From: Desulfitobacterium_A sp035539115
GTDB lineage: Bacteria; Bacillota; Desulfitobacteriia; Desulfitobacteriales; Desulfitobacteriaceae
Reading direction: 5' to 3'
Length of the DNA: 40,154 nt
Assembly: GCF_035539115.1 (NCBI RefSeq)
Contig: NZ_DATLJA010000069.1
Span: 1 to 40,154 of the forward strand
How positions within the stretch are numbered: the stretch's first letter is position 1; each line of letters opens with the position of its first letter. Both the position numbers and the translations under genes were made by a program. Shown in pieces: positions 23,639-32,863 of the stretch. Below the pieces are notes generated by a model, which searched no databases, was not told the origin of the DNA, and worked only from the letters and a program-made list of their open reading frames with translations.

Positions 23639-24325
23639 CTACTCCTGAATTGTTTTTAATGTATTCTGATATTCTGCGAGAAGTTTTAAAGCCGCTAAAC
23701 GCTGGGAATCAGAGTCTAAGGTTCTTTCGGCCTTTAAGACATAGTCTATTGCTTGGTGTAATTGATCCAACTTTTGCGGCCAAGAAGTTGAGATTTCTTT
23801 CTCTAATACGGACAAAGTATCCCCTCGTCGACCCGGTGTCGTCTTGAGGAAATTTTGTACGGCGACAAGAATCTGAGCGGTTTGCTCAGTACCAGTTCCG
23901 GTTATCCGGTAAGCCTGTCCCGGTACGACAAAATGTTTAACTACATTTTCTATGCCTCCTTCCTTGAGCAAGTCCCGAAGTGTAGCCAATTCTTCTTGTC
24001 CATGCGCAAAGCCAATCGTTACCGACCAAGGTCTTGGCTTCACAATTTGCGTCTCCCAACCCAGTTTTTCTAAACGGCTTTTACTTAATCTCGCGTTTTC
24101 TTCTGTTTCATAAACACCCACTTGGCACGTCCAATAATCAATTTCAGTGAGTGTAACGAGTATCTCCGTTGCCGAAGCGGAGCCGGTAGCAGATTGCGAA
24201 AGGCTCGTTTTTGGTTGAGTCAGCATTTTAATATAAGTATTGCCAAGATACACCGTCATCCATACCAAAAAAAACGATCCAATCAAAACTAGCCCCCAAA
24301 CTCTCCAATGAACTCTGGATCTCAT
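23639..24325 (-). CDS. SPOR-domain membrane protein, SpoIIB-like by position
   Basis: The 228-residue protein has a short cytoplasmic basic tail, one membrane segment (about 8-28) and an extracytoplasmic SPOR domain. The SPOR domain (about 60-145) shows YWTCQVGVYETEENARLSKSR, then LEKLGWETQIV, then LRDLLKEGGIENV. SPOR domains bind denuded septal glycan. A helical tail (about 150-228) follows. In B. subtilis the SPOR protein SpoIIB lies between folC and maf and aids septal peptidoglycan thinning at engulfment. Here the gene lies between folC and rex in the same block, so SpoIIB-like is a synteny inference. ATG has GGGAGG upstream. Confidence 0.75.
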   Translation of the reverse strand: MRSRVHWRVWGLVLIGSFFLVWMTVYLGNTYIKMLTQPKTSLSQSATGSASATEILVTLTEIDYWTCQVGVYETEENARLSKSRLEKLGWETQIVKPRPWSVTIGFAHGQEELATLRDLLKEGGIENVVKHFVVPGQAYRITGTGTEQTAQILVAVQNFLKTTPGRRGDTLSVLEKEISTSWPQKLDQLHQAIDYVLKAERTLDSDSQRLAALKLLAEYQNTLKTIQE

Positions 24326-24464
24326 AACCCATCCTCCCTTATAAGCCTTGCGCTAATAGAAAACCCAACTCAACACTATGGCTTTCGTTGGACAACTTCC
24401 TTTTAAATCAATCTATGCTTGGGAAAAAAGGATCAGACCAGAATCATTTCTTGCCATTTACAGA

Positions 24465-24511
24465 AGTAAGTTGAGTAGATTAATCTTGATGATTAACTTA
24501 CTCAACTTACT
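24465..24511. repeat. Long inverted repeat between folC and the SPOR gene
   Basis: AGTAAGTTGAGTA (24465-24477) is the exact reverse complement of 24499-24511. Inside it TAATC (24481-24485) pairs with GATTA (24491-24495). It lacks a T run on the minus strand, so it may be a transcript-processing hairpin or weak terminator of folC. The surrounding gap 24326-24546 holds nothing else I recognise. Confidence 0.6.
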
Positions 24512-24546
24512 CTAAAATTGGGGGAGAATTCGTATAACATCGTTTC

Positions 24547-25902
24547 CTAGATTGATGGATTCTTGCCAGTAATACCGATCAAAGCTTCTCTAGCCTCTGA
24601 AATCATATAAAGAGAACCAGTCACACAAAGCATATCTTCCGGGTGTAATCGTTGATACCCTTCCCTAACTGCAGCACTTGGGGACTCAATCGTCGTAACT
24701 GGCAGACCCTTTTTCGTCACTAATTCAGCCAAATATCGCCAATTTCCAGCTCGTGGAGAGTTCGGTTTCGTAATAATAACCTCATCAGCTAGAGGAAGCA
24801 AAATCTCAGCCACCTTTTCCCGCTCTTTATCCCCCAGCATCCCCAAACAAAGAATCAGGCGTTGGCGGGTAAAGAGTTGCAGTGCCTCGGCTAAGGAATT
24901 TGCTCCATCTACGTTATGCGCACCGTCGATTAAGACCTTTGGCTTCAAGGACAAAACTTCAAGTCGCCCCGGCCAAAGGGTTTCCTTCAGCCCATGATAG
25001 ATTGCTTCCCTAGTAATTTCGGCGCCATACTCTGACTGCAAAACTTCACAAACCGTGATGGCTGTAGCTGCATTTTTAATCTGGTGCGCTCCGATTAAAC
25101 GGAGACGTATTTTGGGATAAGTGCCGTGTAAGCCAATAAGATCAAACTCCTGTTCCAGTTCGCCACTCCAGCGGCTTTCCCAACGGACGTCTTCGCCGAC
25201 AACCCAAAGTGGTATATTCAGAGCTTTCGCCCGTTCCCGGATCACCTGTAGTACCTCAGGCCGCTCGGCAGCCGTAACTACCACCGAGTTAGGTTTGAGG
25301 ATCCCTGCTTTAACCGTGGCAATCTCTCCGAGCGTTTCTCCCAAGTAATCCATATGATCCATTCCTACATTTGTGATCACAGAAATGAGGGGTTGAACGA
25401 CATTCGTGGAGTCAATCGCTCCTCCTAGGCCGACTTCAATCACTGCATAAGCGACTTTTTGTTGTGCGAAGTACATGAAGGCTAGGGCTGTACTTACTTC
25501 AAATTCAGTCGGATGCTCAACTCCGTTTTGGACTATTTCCTCAAGATGAGGACGCAAAGTATCGACTAAGTGAGTAAGCTCCTTCTTGGAAATCATTTCT
25601 CCATTGATCATCATCCGCTCTCGGTAATCGTTGAGGTGAGGAGAAGTGAACATGCCAACACAGAAACCCGCTTCTTCTAGAATCTTGGCAACCATCTTAC
25701 TGGTTGAACCTTTGCCATTCGTCCCTCCAATATGGATCACGCGCAATTCTTTTTCTGGATTTCCTACGCTTTGGAGGAGAGCTTGGATACGGCCAAGGCC
25801 TAAATTTATCCCAAACTTCGTCAGATGAACCACGTACTCCAAGGCAGCCTGATAAGCTTGCTCCTCTTGGGTTTTTTTCCCCTTCTCATCTTTTTTTTCC
25901 AA
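24547..25902 (-). CDS. folC: FolC, folylpolyglutamate synthase / dihydrofolate synthase
   Basis: The 451-residue Mur-ligase-type enzyme has the P-loop GGTNGKGSTSKMVAKIL, then MFTSPHLNDYRERM, VEVGLGGAIDSTNV, TNVGMDHMDYLG and the C-terminal IDGAHNVDGANSL. It adds glutamate to folates, and in many Firmicutes also makes dihydrofolate. The start is TTG at 25902 with AGAGGG eight bases upstream. It follows valS by about 90 bases on the same strand, the Bacillus order valS-folC. Length is normal. Confidence 0.95.
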   Translation of the reverse strand: MEKKDEKGKKTQEEQAYQAALEYVVHLTKFGINLGLGRIQALLQSVGNPEKELRVIHIGGTNGKGSTSKMVAKILEEAGFCVGMFTSPHLNDYRERMMINGEMISKKELTHLVDTLRPHLEEIVQNGVEHPTEFEVSTALAFMYFAQQKVAYAVIEVGLGGAIDSTNVVQPLISVITNVGMDHMDYLGETLGEIATVKAGILKPNSVVVTAAERPEVLQVIRERAKALNIPLWVVGEDVRWESRWSGELEQEFDLIGLHGTYPKIRLRLIGAHQIKNAATAITVCEVLQSEYGAEITREAIYHGLKETLWPGRLEVLSLKPKVLIDGAHNVDGANSLAEALQLFTRQRLILCLGMLGDKEREKVAEILLPLADEVIITKPNSPRAGNWRYLAELVTKKGLPVTTIESPSAAVREGYQRLHPEDMLCVTGSLYMISEAREALIGITGKNPSI

Positions 25903-25993
25903 AACTTTTACCCTCTTTCCACGCCATCTGACTTCAATCGAGTTTTTCTTCCATGTTCTTTCAAGCTATAGCGTAACTTATCCTGCACATTTT

Positions 25994-28639
25994 TTAAGCT
26001 TCAAGAAGTTCCTGCAAACGGATTTGCAAGGCACTGATCCGAGCCTTTGTTCCCTCGAGTTTTTCCCGTTCTTTGGCGACAACATTTTCTGGAGCCTTAG
26101 CAAGAAAACCTGAATTACCCAACTTTCCTTCCAAGCGTGTCAATTCCTGCTGAGCTTGAGCAATCTCTTTTTCCACCCGAGCAATTTCTTTATCCAGATC
26201 GAGAAGTCCACGAAGTGGCAGATAAACTTCCACCCCATCAAGCACTGCACTTGCCGCCTGAGCTGGCTTTTCCTCTAATTCTGGAACAATATCCACGTGC
26301 GATCCGCCTGCCAAATGGAGGATGTCTTCTTGTCCAAGTTCCAAGACCTTCCGATTTTCAAACTCCGAAGCGACAAGAATAATTTCCGCTTTTTTACCGG
26401 GTTGGACATTCATTTCTGCTCGGATGTTCCGTATCGCTTTAATCACATCCATGATCAACGTCATTCGTTGCTCCACTCTTTCCTCACGATAAGCGCTGAC
26501 TTTTGGCCAAGATTGAATCATGATGCTATCACCTGATACCGAAAGGTTATGCCAGATTTCCTCGGTAAGGAAGGGCATGAACGGATGCAAAAGGCGTATC
26601 GTTCCTCCAAGCACTTCTAAGAGAATTGACTGAACCGTATGGCGAACTTCCTGATGTTCCTTGTCATAGAGCCGCGCTTTAGCCAGCTCAATATACCAGT
26701 CACAGAATTCACTCCAGATAAATTCATAAAGGAGCCGTCCGGCATCTCCAAGGTCAAAGCGTTCCAGTGCTTCAGTCACAGCAGTCACTGTGGCTTCATA
26801 GCGAGAAAGAATCCAGCGATCAGAAAGCTGCAGTTCCCCGCGTGGCCCTTCCTGATAATCCGTCAAGTTTAGCAAGGCAAAGCGGGAAGCATTCCAAATT
26901 TTATTGGTAAAGTTCCGAGTCGCATCAAGGCGTTCCGGATGGAAACGCAGGTCATTACCTGGAGTATTCCCGGTAATCAACATGAACCGTAGCGTATCTG
27001 CGCCATATTGTTCAATGACTTCGATCGGGTCAACCCCATTGCCTAAGGATTTACTCATTTTCCGTCCTTGAGCATCGAGGACTAAACCATGAATCATCAC
27101 TTTGGAAAATGGAACTTCTTTCATAAATTCCAGCCCTGTGAAGATCATCCGAGCAACCCAGAAGAAAATGATATCCCTTCCCGTGACGAGAACCGAGGTT
27201 GGATAGAATTGTTTGAGCTCAGGGGTCTGATCTGGCCAACCCATTGTGGAAAAGGGCCATAGCGCAGAAGAGAACCAAGTGTCAAGAACATCAGGATCCT
27301 GATGGAGGTGGGTCGAACCGCACTTTGGACAGATGGTTGGGTCTTCTTTGACACAAATTTCGGTTCCGCAATCCTCACAATACCAAACTGGAATCCGATG
27401 TCCCCACCAGAGCTGACGAGAAATACACCAGTCCCGAATGTTTTCCAGCCATCCAAGATAGATTTTGGCAAAACGTTCGGGTACAAATTCGAGACGACCA
27501 TCTTGTACTACTTCCATTGCTGGCTTAGCCAACGGCTCCATTTTGACAAACCATTGTTGACTGACCATGGGCTCAATCACTGTTGAACAGCGATAACACT
27601 CCCCAACAGCATGCTGAAGTGTCTCAACTTTGACAAGAACCCCTAATTCATCCAATTCCTTGACGATCGCTTGGCGGGCCTCATCTCGATCCATACCCTG
27701 ATATTTTCCGGCATTTTCATTCATCCGGGCCTCTTTGTCCAGGACGCGTATTTCCTCAAGATTATGGCGATGCCCCATTTCGAAGTCATTCGGATCATGA
27801 GCCGGAGTCACTTTCACAGCACCCGTTCCGAATTTCCGATCGACATAAGCATCAGCAAATATCGGAATTTCTCGGTTGACGAGCGGCAAAATCACAGTTT
27901 TCCCAACTAAGTGGGCATAACGTTCATCCTCTGGATGGACAGCTACGCCTGTATCTCCAAGCATGGTCTCAGGACGAGTCGTGGCAACCACGAGGAATTC
28001 ATCACTATCTTTAACCGGATACTTGAGGTACCAGAGATGCCCCTCACGCTCTACATGCTCGACTTCAATGTCGGAGATTGTGGTGTGACAATGCGGGCAC
28101 CAGTTAATAATATAATTTCCCCGGTAAATGAGTCCTTTGTTATAAAGATCCACAAACACTTCTCGAACCGCCTCAGAGCAGCCCTCATCCATCGTAAAGC
28201 GTTCCCGGGACCAATCACACGATGCGCCAAGGTGACGAAGTTGCTGGGTAATCCGCCCGCCATACTGTTCCTTCCAAGCCCAAACGCGCTCTAAAAATTT
28301 CTCCCGTCCGAGTTCCTGCCGATTCGTTCCTTCTTTGGCCAGTTGTTCTTCCACTTTGGCCTGAGTCGCAATCCCTGCATGGTCCGTCCCAGGAAGCCAT
28401 AAGGTATTGAAACCTTGCATTCGCTTATACCGCGTCAAGATATCCTGAATCGCGGCATCAATGGCATGGCCCAGATGCAACGCCCCAGTCACATTCGGTG
28501 GTGGCATGACAATACTAAACGCAGGTTTCGCTTCATCCACCTCGGCATGGAAAAAACCGTTCTTTTCCCAATAGGAATACCATTTCCCTTCAACATCTTT
28601 AGGATCATAAACTTTGGCCATTTCAAACTCTTCGCTCAT
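25994..28639 (-). CDS. valS: Valyl-tRNA synthetase
   Basis: The 881-residue class Ia synthetase has PPNVTGALHLGHAID (HIGH-type motif), a CP1 editing domain with TTRPETMLGDTGVAVHPED, a zinc-ribbon-like CEDCGTEICVKEDPTICPKCGS segment, GRKMSKSLGNGVDP (KMSKS motif), the anticodon-binding domain, and a C-terminal coiled coil (LDLDKEIARVEKEIAQAQ) typical of ValRS. It charges tRNA-Val. ATG at 28639 follows GGAAGGTGG. A T-box leader and promoter lie upstream, so expression should rise when tRNA-Val is uncharged. Confidence 0.97.
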   Translation of the reverse strand: MSEEFEMAKVYDPKDVEGKWYSYWEKNGFFHAEVDEAKPAFSIVMPPPNVTGALHLGHAIDAAIQDILTRYKRMQGFNTLWLPGTDHAGIATQAKVEEQLAKEGTNRQELGREKFLERVWAWKEQYGGRITQQLRHLGASCDWSRERFTMDEGCSEAVREVFVDLYNKGLIYRGNYIINWCPHCHTTISDIEVEHVEREGHLWYLKYPVKDSDEFLVVATTRPETMLGDTGVAVHPEDERYAHLVGKTVILPLVNREIPIFADAYVDRKFGTGAVKVTPAHDPNDFEMGHRHNLEEIRVLDKEARMNENAGKYQGMDRDEARQAIVKELDELGVLVKVETLQHAVGECYRCSTVIEPMVSQQWFVKMEPLAKPAMEVVQDGRLEFVPERFAKIYLGWLENIRDWCISRQLWWGHRIPVWYCEDCGTEICVKEDPTICPKCGSTHLHQDPDVLDTWFSSALWPFSTMGWPDQTPELKQFYPTSVLVTGRDIIFFWVARMIFTGLEFMKEVPFSKVMIHGLVLDAQGRKMSKSLGNGVDPIEVIEQYGADTLRFMLITGNTPGNDLRFHPERLDATRNFTNKIWNASRFALLNLTDYQEGPRGELQLSDRWILSRYEATVTAVTEALERFDLGDAGRLLYEFIWSEFCDWYIELAKARLYDKEHQEVRHTVQSILLEVLGGTIRLLHPFMPFLTEEIWHNLSVSGDSIMIQSWPKVSAYREERVEQRMTLIMDVIKAIRNIRAEMNVQPGKKAEIILVASEFENRKVLELGQEDILHLAGGSHVDIVPELEEKPAQAASAVLDGVEVYLPLRGLLDLDKEIARVEKEIAQAQQELTRLEGKLGNSGFLAKAPENVVAKEREKLEGTKARISALQIRLQELLEA

Positions 28640-28669
28640 AAATCCACCTTCCTATCTCCAAAACAAACT

Positions 28670-28943
28670 CTACAAATAAAGCTCCCCATCCTCCAAGGAC
28701 GAAGAGCTCGCGGTACCACCTTTTTTTCCAAGACTTACATAATCTTTTAAGTCTTGGCTCTTATCGCGTTAACGGGCTAACCCGTCAAGGAGTACACCAG
28801 TGGTTCCCCCTTGCCCCTCTTGTGCGACCCAAGCGTCAACCGAAGAAGCCTTTCAGCGTAGCAGCTTCTCTCTCTTCACAGTCGTTATCCGCTATTCCTC
28901 ACATTCATCGAGTTTAATTTATCGTAAGATAAATGAGATGATA
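28670..28943 (-). promoter_or_regulatory. T-box leader of valS
   Basis: On the minus strand the conserved T-box core AGGTGGTACCGCG lies at 28709-28721. A terminator stem follows (GAGCTC 28704-28709 with GGAGCTT near 28679-28685, then a T-rich run). Upstream are CAAGACTT/AAGTCTTGG and ACGGG/CCCGT hairpins and a Stem I region with AGAGAGAG. A GUC triplet at 28826-28828 on the 3' side of Stem I is the likely specifier for valine. In T-box control, uncharged tRNA-Val pairs with the core and prevents termination. Confidence 0.92.
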
Positions 28944-28949
28944 TATTAT

Positions 28950-28978
28950 ATTATATCTATTACCCTTGATTGTGTAAA
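28950..28978 (-). promoter_or_regulatory. SigmaA promoter of the valS T-box leader
   Basis: On the minus strand TTTACA (28973-28978) and TATAAT (28950-28955) are exactly 17 bases apart. The -10 is perfect. A GAAAACCT/AGGTTTTC hairpin (28979-29003) adjoins it, of unknown role. Confidence 0.8.
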
Positions 28979-29152
28979 GAAAACCTGAGAAGCGGAGGTT
29001 TTCTAATAATTTCTAATAATTTCTCGTAAATTTCTTCAAAAACGAAAGCAAATCTATTTCTCTGAGCTTATCTATATGTTAAAATAATAAATAATGTGAA
29101 TTTTTTCATATCCTTTCAATTCAAGGAAATCACGGGGAGGCTTCGCGACATT

Positions 29153-30487
29153 ATGGAAATTTTTTTCGATCGCATGAGTCATTTTTTCTTTAAGCATTCA
29201 CGTATTGTCCATTGGTGGTTTAATCTTGGCGTCTCTACTAAACTCATATTAGCCTTCGGAATCAACGCCTTGATTACCTTAGCGTCTGGAGGTACAGTCT
29301 ACATTATGGCACAGCGTGGCGACCTTGTCAGCCACATCGGATTAATTCTCATACTAACCATTATTTGTAGTCTATTTATCTTCCTTTATGGCTGTTACAT
29401 CGCTTTTCTTATTGTTTCTCCCCTACGCCGCACTGTTTCTTTTTCCGAACAAGTTGCCCAAGGGGATTTAACCGCGAGTTTGTCCACGATGGATAATAAC
29501 GATGAAATCGGGAAACTCTGCAAAGCTTTAAATTTAATGTCAAATAACTTCCGCACTTTGGTTGGCGAAATCTCTCACGGATCGGATATCTTTGCCGACT
29601 CTTCGCGGGTGCTTGCGGAGCGGGCAGAAGTTACCGCTTTATCCGCAAAGCAGGTTGCCAGTGCTATCACCCAAGTAGCGAATGGGTCTCAATCGCAAGC
29701 AAACAGCGTACAAACAATTATGCTGGCGATTCAGGACATGGCTCGAGGTATTTCCAAGATCGAAGAGAATGTCAAACTCGCCGATCGTGCTTCCAGTCAA
29801 GCTTTACAAGTAGCTACAGATGGGGACTTGGCTATGGCTAAAGCGAATACCCAAATGGATCACATCCATCAAACGGTAGATGAAACCGGAAAAATCATCT
29901 CAACTTTAGGTGAAAAATCAGCAGTGATCGGCACGATTGTGGAAACAATCAAAGCTATCTCTGATCAGACTAATCTCCTGGCTCTCAATGCAGCGATTGA
30001 AGCGGCTCGCGCTGGTGAACATGGCCGTGGCTTTAGTGTCGTAGCGGAGGAAGTCCGGAAGCTAGCTGAACAATCGACCGTCTCGAGCGCTCAGATTGAA
30101 CAAATTATCGTTGATATCAAGACGAACCTCGAAAAGGCCATTACGAGTATGGATGCGGAAAAAGAAGTCGTTCAGAGTGGTACCCTCGCTATCGGCGAGG
30201 CCCAACAGGCCTTTAATCGGGTTATGGAGGGGACTCAAACGGTAAATGAACAGATCCAGGAAGTTGCTAGCCTCTCCACCGAAATCGCCCAGGGCTCTCA
30301 AAAAATCTCGGTAGAAATTTCTCAGGTCGCCTCGATCACCCAAGAAACGACCGCTCAAACCGAAGAAGTAGCCAGCAGCAGTTCCGAACAAATGCATTCC
30401 ATGGAAGATATCAATCAATCTAGTGTAGAACTCTCTGGTACGGCTCTCGAACTTCAAACCGCGGCCCGGAGATTCAAACTGGCCTAA
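29153..30487 (+). CDS. Methyl-accepting chemotaxis protein without an extracellular sensor domain
   Basis: From ATG 29153 the protein has about 444 residues. Two membrane segments (LILAFGINALITLASGGTVY and GLILILTIICSLFIFLYGCY) are joined by a loop of only about ten residues, so there is no room for a periplasmic ligand domain. A HAMP domain follows (SPLRRTVSFSEQVAQGDL, DEIGKLCKALNLM), then the long helical signalling domain with the hairpin tip LNAAIEAARAGEHGRGFSVV. It would signal to CheA/CheW, sensing through the membrane, HAMP or a partner. A GTG at 29096 could start a longer form but has no ribosome binding site. GGGGAGG precedes the ATG at a long spacing. Confidence 0.88.
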   Translation: MEIFFDRMSHFFFKHSRIVHWWFNLGVSTKLILAFGINALITLASGGTVYIMAQRGDLVSHIGLILILTIICSLFIFLYGCYIAFLIVSPLRRTVSFSEQVAQGDLTASLSTMDNNDEIGKLCKALNLMSNNFRTLVGEISHGSDIFADSSRVLAERAEVTALSAKQVASAITQVANGSQSQANSVQTIMLAIQDMARGISKIEENVKLADRASSQALQVATDGDLAMAKANTQMDHIHQTVDETGKIISTLGEKSAVIGTIVETIKAISDQTNLLALNAAIEAARAGEHGRGFSVVAEEVRKLAEQSTVSSAQIEQIIVDIKTNLEKAITSMDAEKEVVQSGTLAIGEAQQAFNRVMEGTQTVNEQIQEVASLSTEIAQGSQKISVEISQVASITQETTAQTEEVASSSSEQMHSMEDINQSSVELSGTALELQTAARRFKLA

Positions 30488-30540
30488 ATTTTTGGTTGCC
30501 TTATCCTCCCAAACTACCAACATAAAGTATTCATCGCAAT

Positions 30541-30580
30541 AAAAGTAGAAGCGACTTTAATAATCGCTTCTACTTTTTTA
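30541..30580. terminator. Bidirectional terminator between the chemoreceptor and glutamate-synthase-like genes
   Basis: AAAAGTAGAAGCGA (30541-30554) pairs with TCGCTTCTACTTTT (from 30564). T runs follow on both strands. It serves both convergent genes. Confidence 0.92.
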
Positions 30581-31975
30581 TATCTTCTTGACACCAGTTA
30601 GTTCAGCCGTCCAATCATCTAAGGCGACTAAATCGTTGGGGCCTAATTCCGCCAGAGATTTTTTGCCTAAGGCACGTATCCCCTCCTGCATTTCCAGGAT
30701 AAAAGAATTAAGCAAATTCGTCACACTTTGAGCCGCTTGATCAATATCTAAACGGTCTTTATATTTTGAATCATACCAAACAAGTTGCGTCAGGGGCTCC
30801 CAAGGCATAACCTGCCCTATTTGTCCATGAACTAAGGCAAAAAGAGGAGCTGTCCCTAGGTAAATCGCATCTGCTCCTAAAGCTAAAGCCTTCAAACATT
30901 CACCTGGCGTAACATACCCTCCAGCCGCAATCAGACTAATATCTTTGCGTATCCCTTGTTCCACTAAATAACGATGAGCGCGGATTAAGGCAACGATACT
31001 GGGAATTCCAAAGTCGTCAGATAAAGTAGGAGAGGATCCAGCGCTAGCGCCCTGCGCTCCACCGATTGTGATAATATCGAATCCTGCTTCTATAGCCACC
31101 GCCAAATCAACCTCTAACCTCCCCCCCGCCATTATTTTTAACCCGATCGGTTTTCCCCCTGCTTGTTTACGCAAATCCGCAACATAGCCTGGCCAATCCC
31201 AAGGATTTGTAATACCAGGGGTAACCGCTCCCAAGACTATCGGCTCGTCTGGAGAAACTCCCATAAGCTTCTGAGCTTTTCCTTGCACCGCCTTCGGCTC
31301 AATAACATTTCCACCCACCCGGGATCCCTGGCCCATCTGAACTTCAACCATGTCTGCCTGAGCAATCGCCTGCGCGTTCCTTCCGAAAGAGCTCCTGCCC
31401 ACTTGCCAAATATACTTTCCTGCCTCCTGTCTCTCTTCCGCTAAAAACGGCCCCTCTCCAGAATTAATCGCCGTTCCAACCTGTTTTGCCGCACGGGCTA
31501 AAGCTATTTTCGCTTCTTCACTGAGTGCTTCTCCATAGGCCATCCCAGTAATAATCAAGGGAATCTCCAACGTTAAAGGCTCCTTAGCCTTAGGACCAAG
31601 CGTAACCTTTATCTCGATATTCTCTGAAGGCTCGATCGGTAGTCGGGCCATTTGCGCCGGAACAAACAACAAATTGTCATAATGCGGAAATTTCCTGGGC
31701 GAACCCAACGGACGTTTAATGATTTTGCCAAACTGGGCCCGCTGACTGATTTCCAAAATATTTGTAACTGAAGTTCGCTGGGTTGCACTCCAAAGTTCCA
31801 TTAGATTTTCGGAATATTCATCTTTGAGAAGCCGCCCCAGGACTAAGCTAAACAACCGTTGGACAATCTTACGAAAATAGTGTTTCCCAAGCCAAAAAAA
31901 CACCAGACCTAGGAGAGCGAATCCGACGATACTTGCTAAGACACTAAATAAAACAAGAACAAGGGCGTTTTCCAC
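30578..31975 (-). CDS. FMN-binding glutamate synthase family protein, membrane-anchored
   Basis: The protein is about 465 residues from GTG 31975, with an N-terminal membrane segment (about 5-28) and a glutamate-synthase-type TIM barrel. LIITGMAYGEALSEEAKIAL, GTAINSGEGPFLAEER, DMVEVQMGQGSRVGG, IGLKIMAGGRLEVDLA and IITIGGAQGASAGSSPTL are the FMN and substrate regions. It lacks the amidotransferase domain and the clustered cysteines of the Fe-S centre of GltB, as is common in this subfamily. Its physiological reaction is not established. GTG 31975 has GAGGG eight bases upstream. The frame to 32035 has no better site. Confidence 0.85.
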   Translation of the reverse strand: MENALVLVLFSVLASIVGFALLGLVFFWLGKHYFRKIVQRLFSLVLGRLLKDEYSENLMELWSATQRTSVTNILEISQRAQFGKIIKRPLGSPRKFPHYDNLLFVPAQMARLPIEPSENIEIKVTLGPKAKEPLTLEIPLIITGMAYGEALSEEAKIALARAAKQVGTAINSGEGPFLAEERQEAGKYIWQVGRSSFGRNAQAIAQADMVEVQMGQGSRVGGNVIEPKAVQGKAQKLMGVSPDEPIVLGAVTPGITNPWDWPGYVADLRKQAGGKPIGLKIMAGGRLEVDLAVAIEAGFDIITIGGAQGASAGSSPTLSDDFGIPSIVALIRAHRYLVEQGIRKDISLIAAGGYVTPGECLKALALGADAIYLGTAPLFALVHGQIGQVMPWEPLTQLVWYDSKYKDRLDIDQAAQSVTNLLNSFILEMQEGIRALGKKSLAELGPNDLVALDDWTAELTGVKKI

Positions 31976-32041
31976 AGGGCTTTCCCTCTTTTCACCCAAA
32001 GTTGCTATCTTTCTTAGTCTGCAACCCTTTCTCAATAATAT

Positions 32042-32677
32042 TCAGAATACGTCCTCTTCCCACCACGCATTTTTTTCGGCTCTAATCCTATAATCCTCCT
32101 GCCTTCCGCACTCTTTATTGCGTTTTTCGACACTATTTCCCATCCATTCCTCCCATTCGCCTTCTTTATTTGGGCCGAATTCATCGACTTCCTTACTCTT
32201 CCTTGCATCTACACTCCAGTCTTTTTCTGGTGGATCCGATGGGGTATCCCACTTATCCCATTCGCGCTCTTCCCCCCAGTGGGTTGCACGAGAAGTAAAC
32301 GGTCGGTTCAAGCCCGTTCTCTGAGAACCCGTCCCCCAAGTTTTCCCTGCTCCGAAGGCCCCCGTAAGGATGCCGATAAGCCCACCTTCGACCAAGATTT
32401 GAACCGCTCCCCACCTGCTAACCGGTAGGAAAAGAGCGGCCAACATAATACTTAAGCTTACATAGCCCAGTGCAGCTACCCCTCCCCAAAACCATACTCC
32501 ACTCTGCTTACCAGTCCGATAACCCGCTGTGGCACAACTCACAACAAGGCCAATGTCCACTAAACTTGAGACACTGAGTCCGCCGTACCCCATTGCACTC
32601 CAAAACATTCCGGCGAGTAAGGTTATTACAGTCACCACCAGGGCTGAGCTAATCCCCCGCAAAATTATATTTCCCAT
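32042..32677 (-). CDS. TIGR04086-type membrane protein with a Trp-rich acidic C-terminal tail
   Basis: The 211-residue protein has four membrane segments (residues about 5-115: RGISSALVVTVITLLAGMFW, SLVDIGLVVSCATAGY, WFWGGVAALGYVSLSIMLAA, GGLIGILTGAFGAGK) in the pattern of the TIGR04086 family of spore-formers, whose function is unknown. An unusual hydrophilic tail of about 90 residues follows, rich in Trp, Glu, Asp and Lys (EREWDKWD, EWEEWMG, NAWWEEDVF). ATG 32677 has AAGGAG eight bases upstream. The GTG at 32686 overlaps that site. It lies upstream of the glutamate-synthase-like gene on the same strand. Confidence 0.7.
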   Translation of the reverse strand: MGNIILRGISSALVVTVITLLAGMFWSAMGYGGLSVSSLVDIGLVVSCATAGYRTGKQSGVWFWGGVAALGYVSLSIMLAALFLPVSRWGAVQILVEGGLIGILTGAFGAGKTWGTGSQRTGLNRPFTSRATHWGEEREWDKWDTPSDPPEKDWSVDARKSKEVDEFGPNKEGEWEEWMGNSVEKRNKECGRQEDYRIRAEKNAWWEEDVF

Positions 32678-32807
32678 ATAACGCACTCCTTTCCAACTTC
32701 ACATGCATTCTCCATAAGATTATTTCTAAGTTTCTACCTCATTTTTACGTACAACCTGTCCCTTTCATGCCAAACGCTTAACATTTCTTGTAAATAACTC
32801 AAGACTC

Positions 32808-32834
32808 ACCTTTACGATCTTGAGGAATATAGTA
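32808..32834 (+). promoter_or_regulatory. SigmaK-like promoter of the LysM-ferritin gene
   Basis: AC (32808-32809), 16 bases, then AATATAGTA (32826-32834) matches the sigmaK consensus AC-N16-CATA-N3-TA with one mismatch. The ribosome binding site is 17 bases downstream. A CTCAAGA/TCTTGAG inverted repeat (32798-32824) overlaps it. The assignment rests on consensus and gene type. Confidence 0.4.
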
Positions 32835-32863
32835 AAGTAAAGCCGAGATTGGAGGTTAACCCT

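Noticed and set aside
27911..28294. 127-codon plus-strand frame
   Set aside because: It is antisense to the valS catalytic and editing regions, with no start signal.
29001..29022. Tandem TTTCTAATAA repeat, considered as a CRISPR or iteron
   Set aside because: There are only two short AT-rich copies with no spacer structure. It is most likely chance.
30062..30523. 153-codon minus-strand open frame
   Set aside because: It is antisense to the conserved signalling domain of the chemoreceptor and shows no family features.
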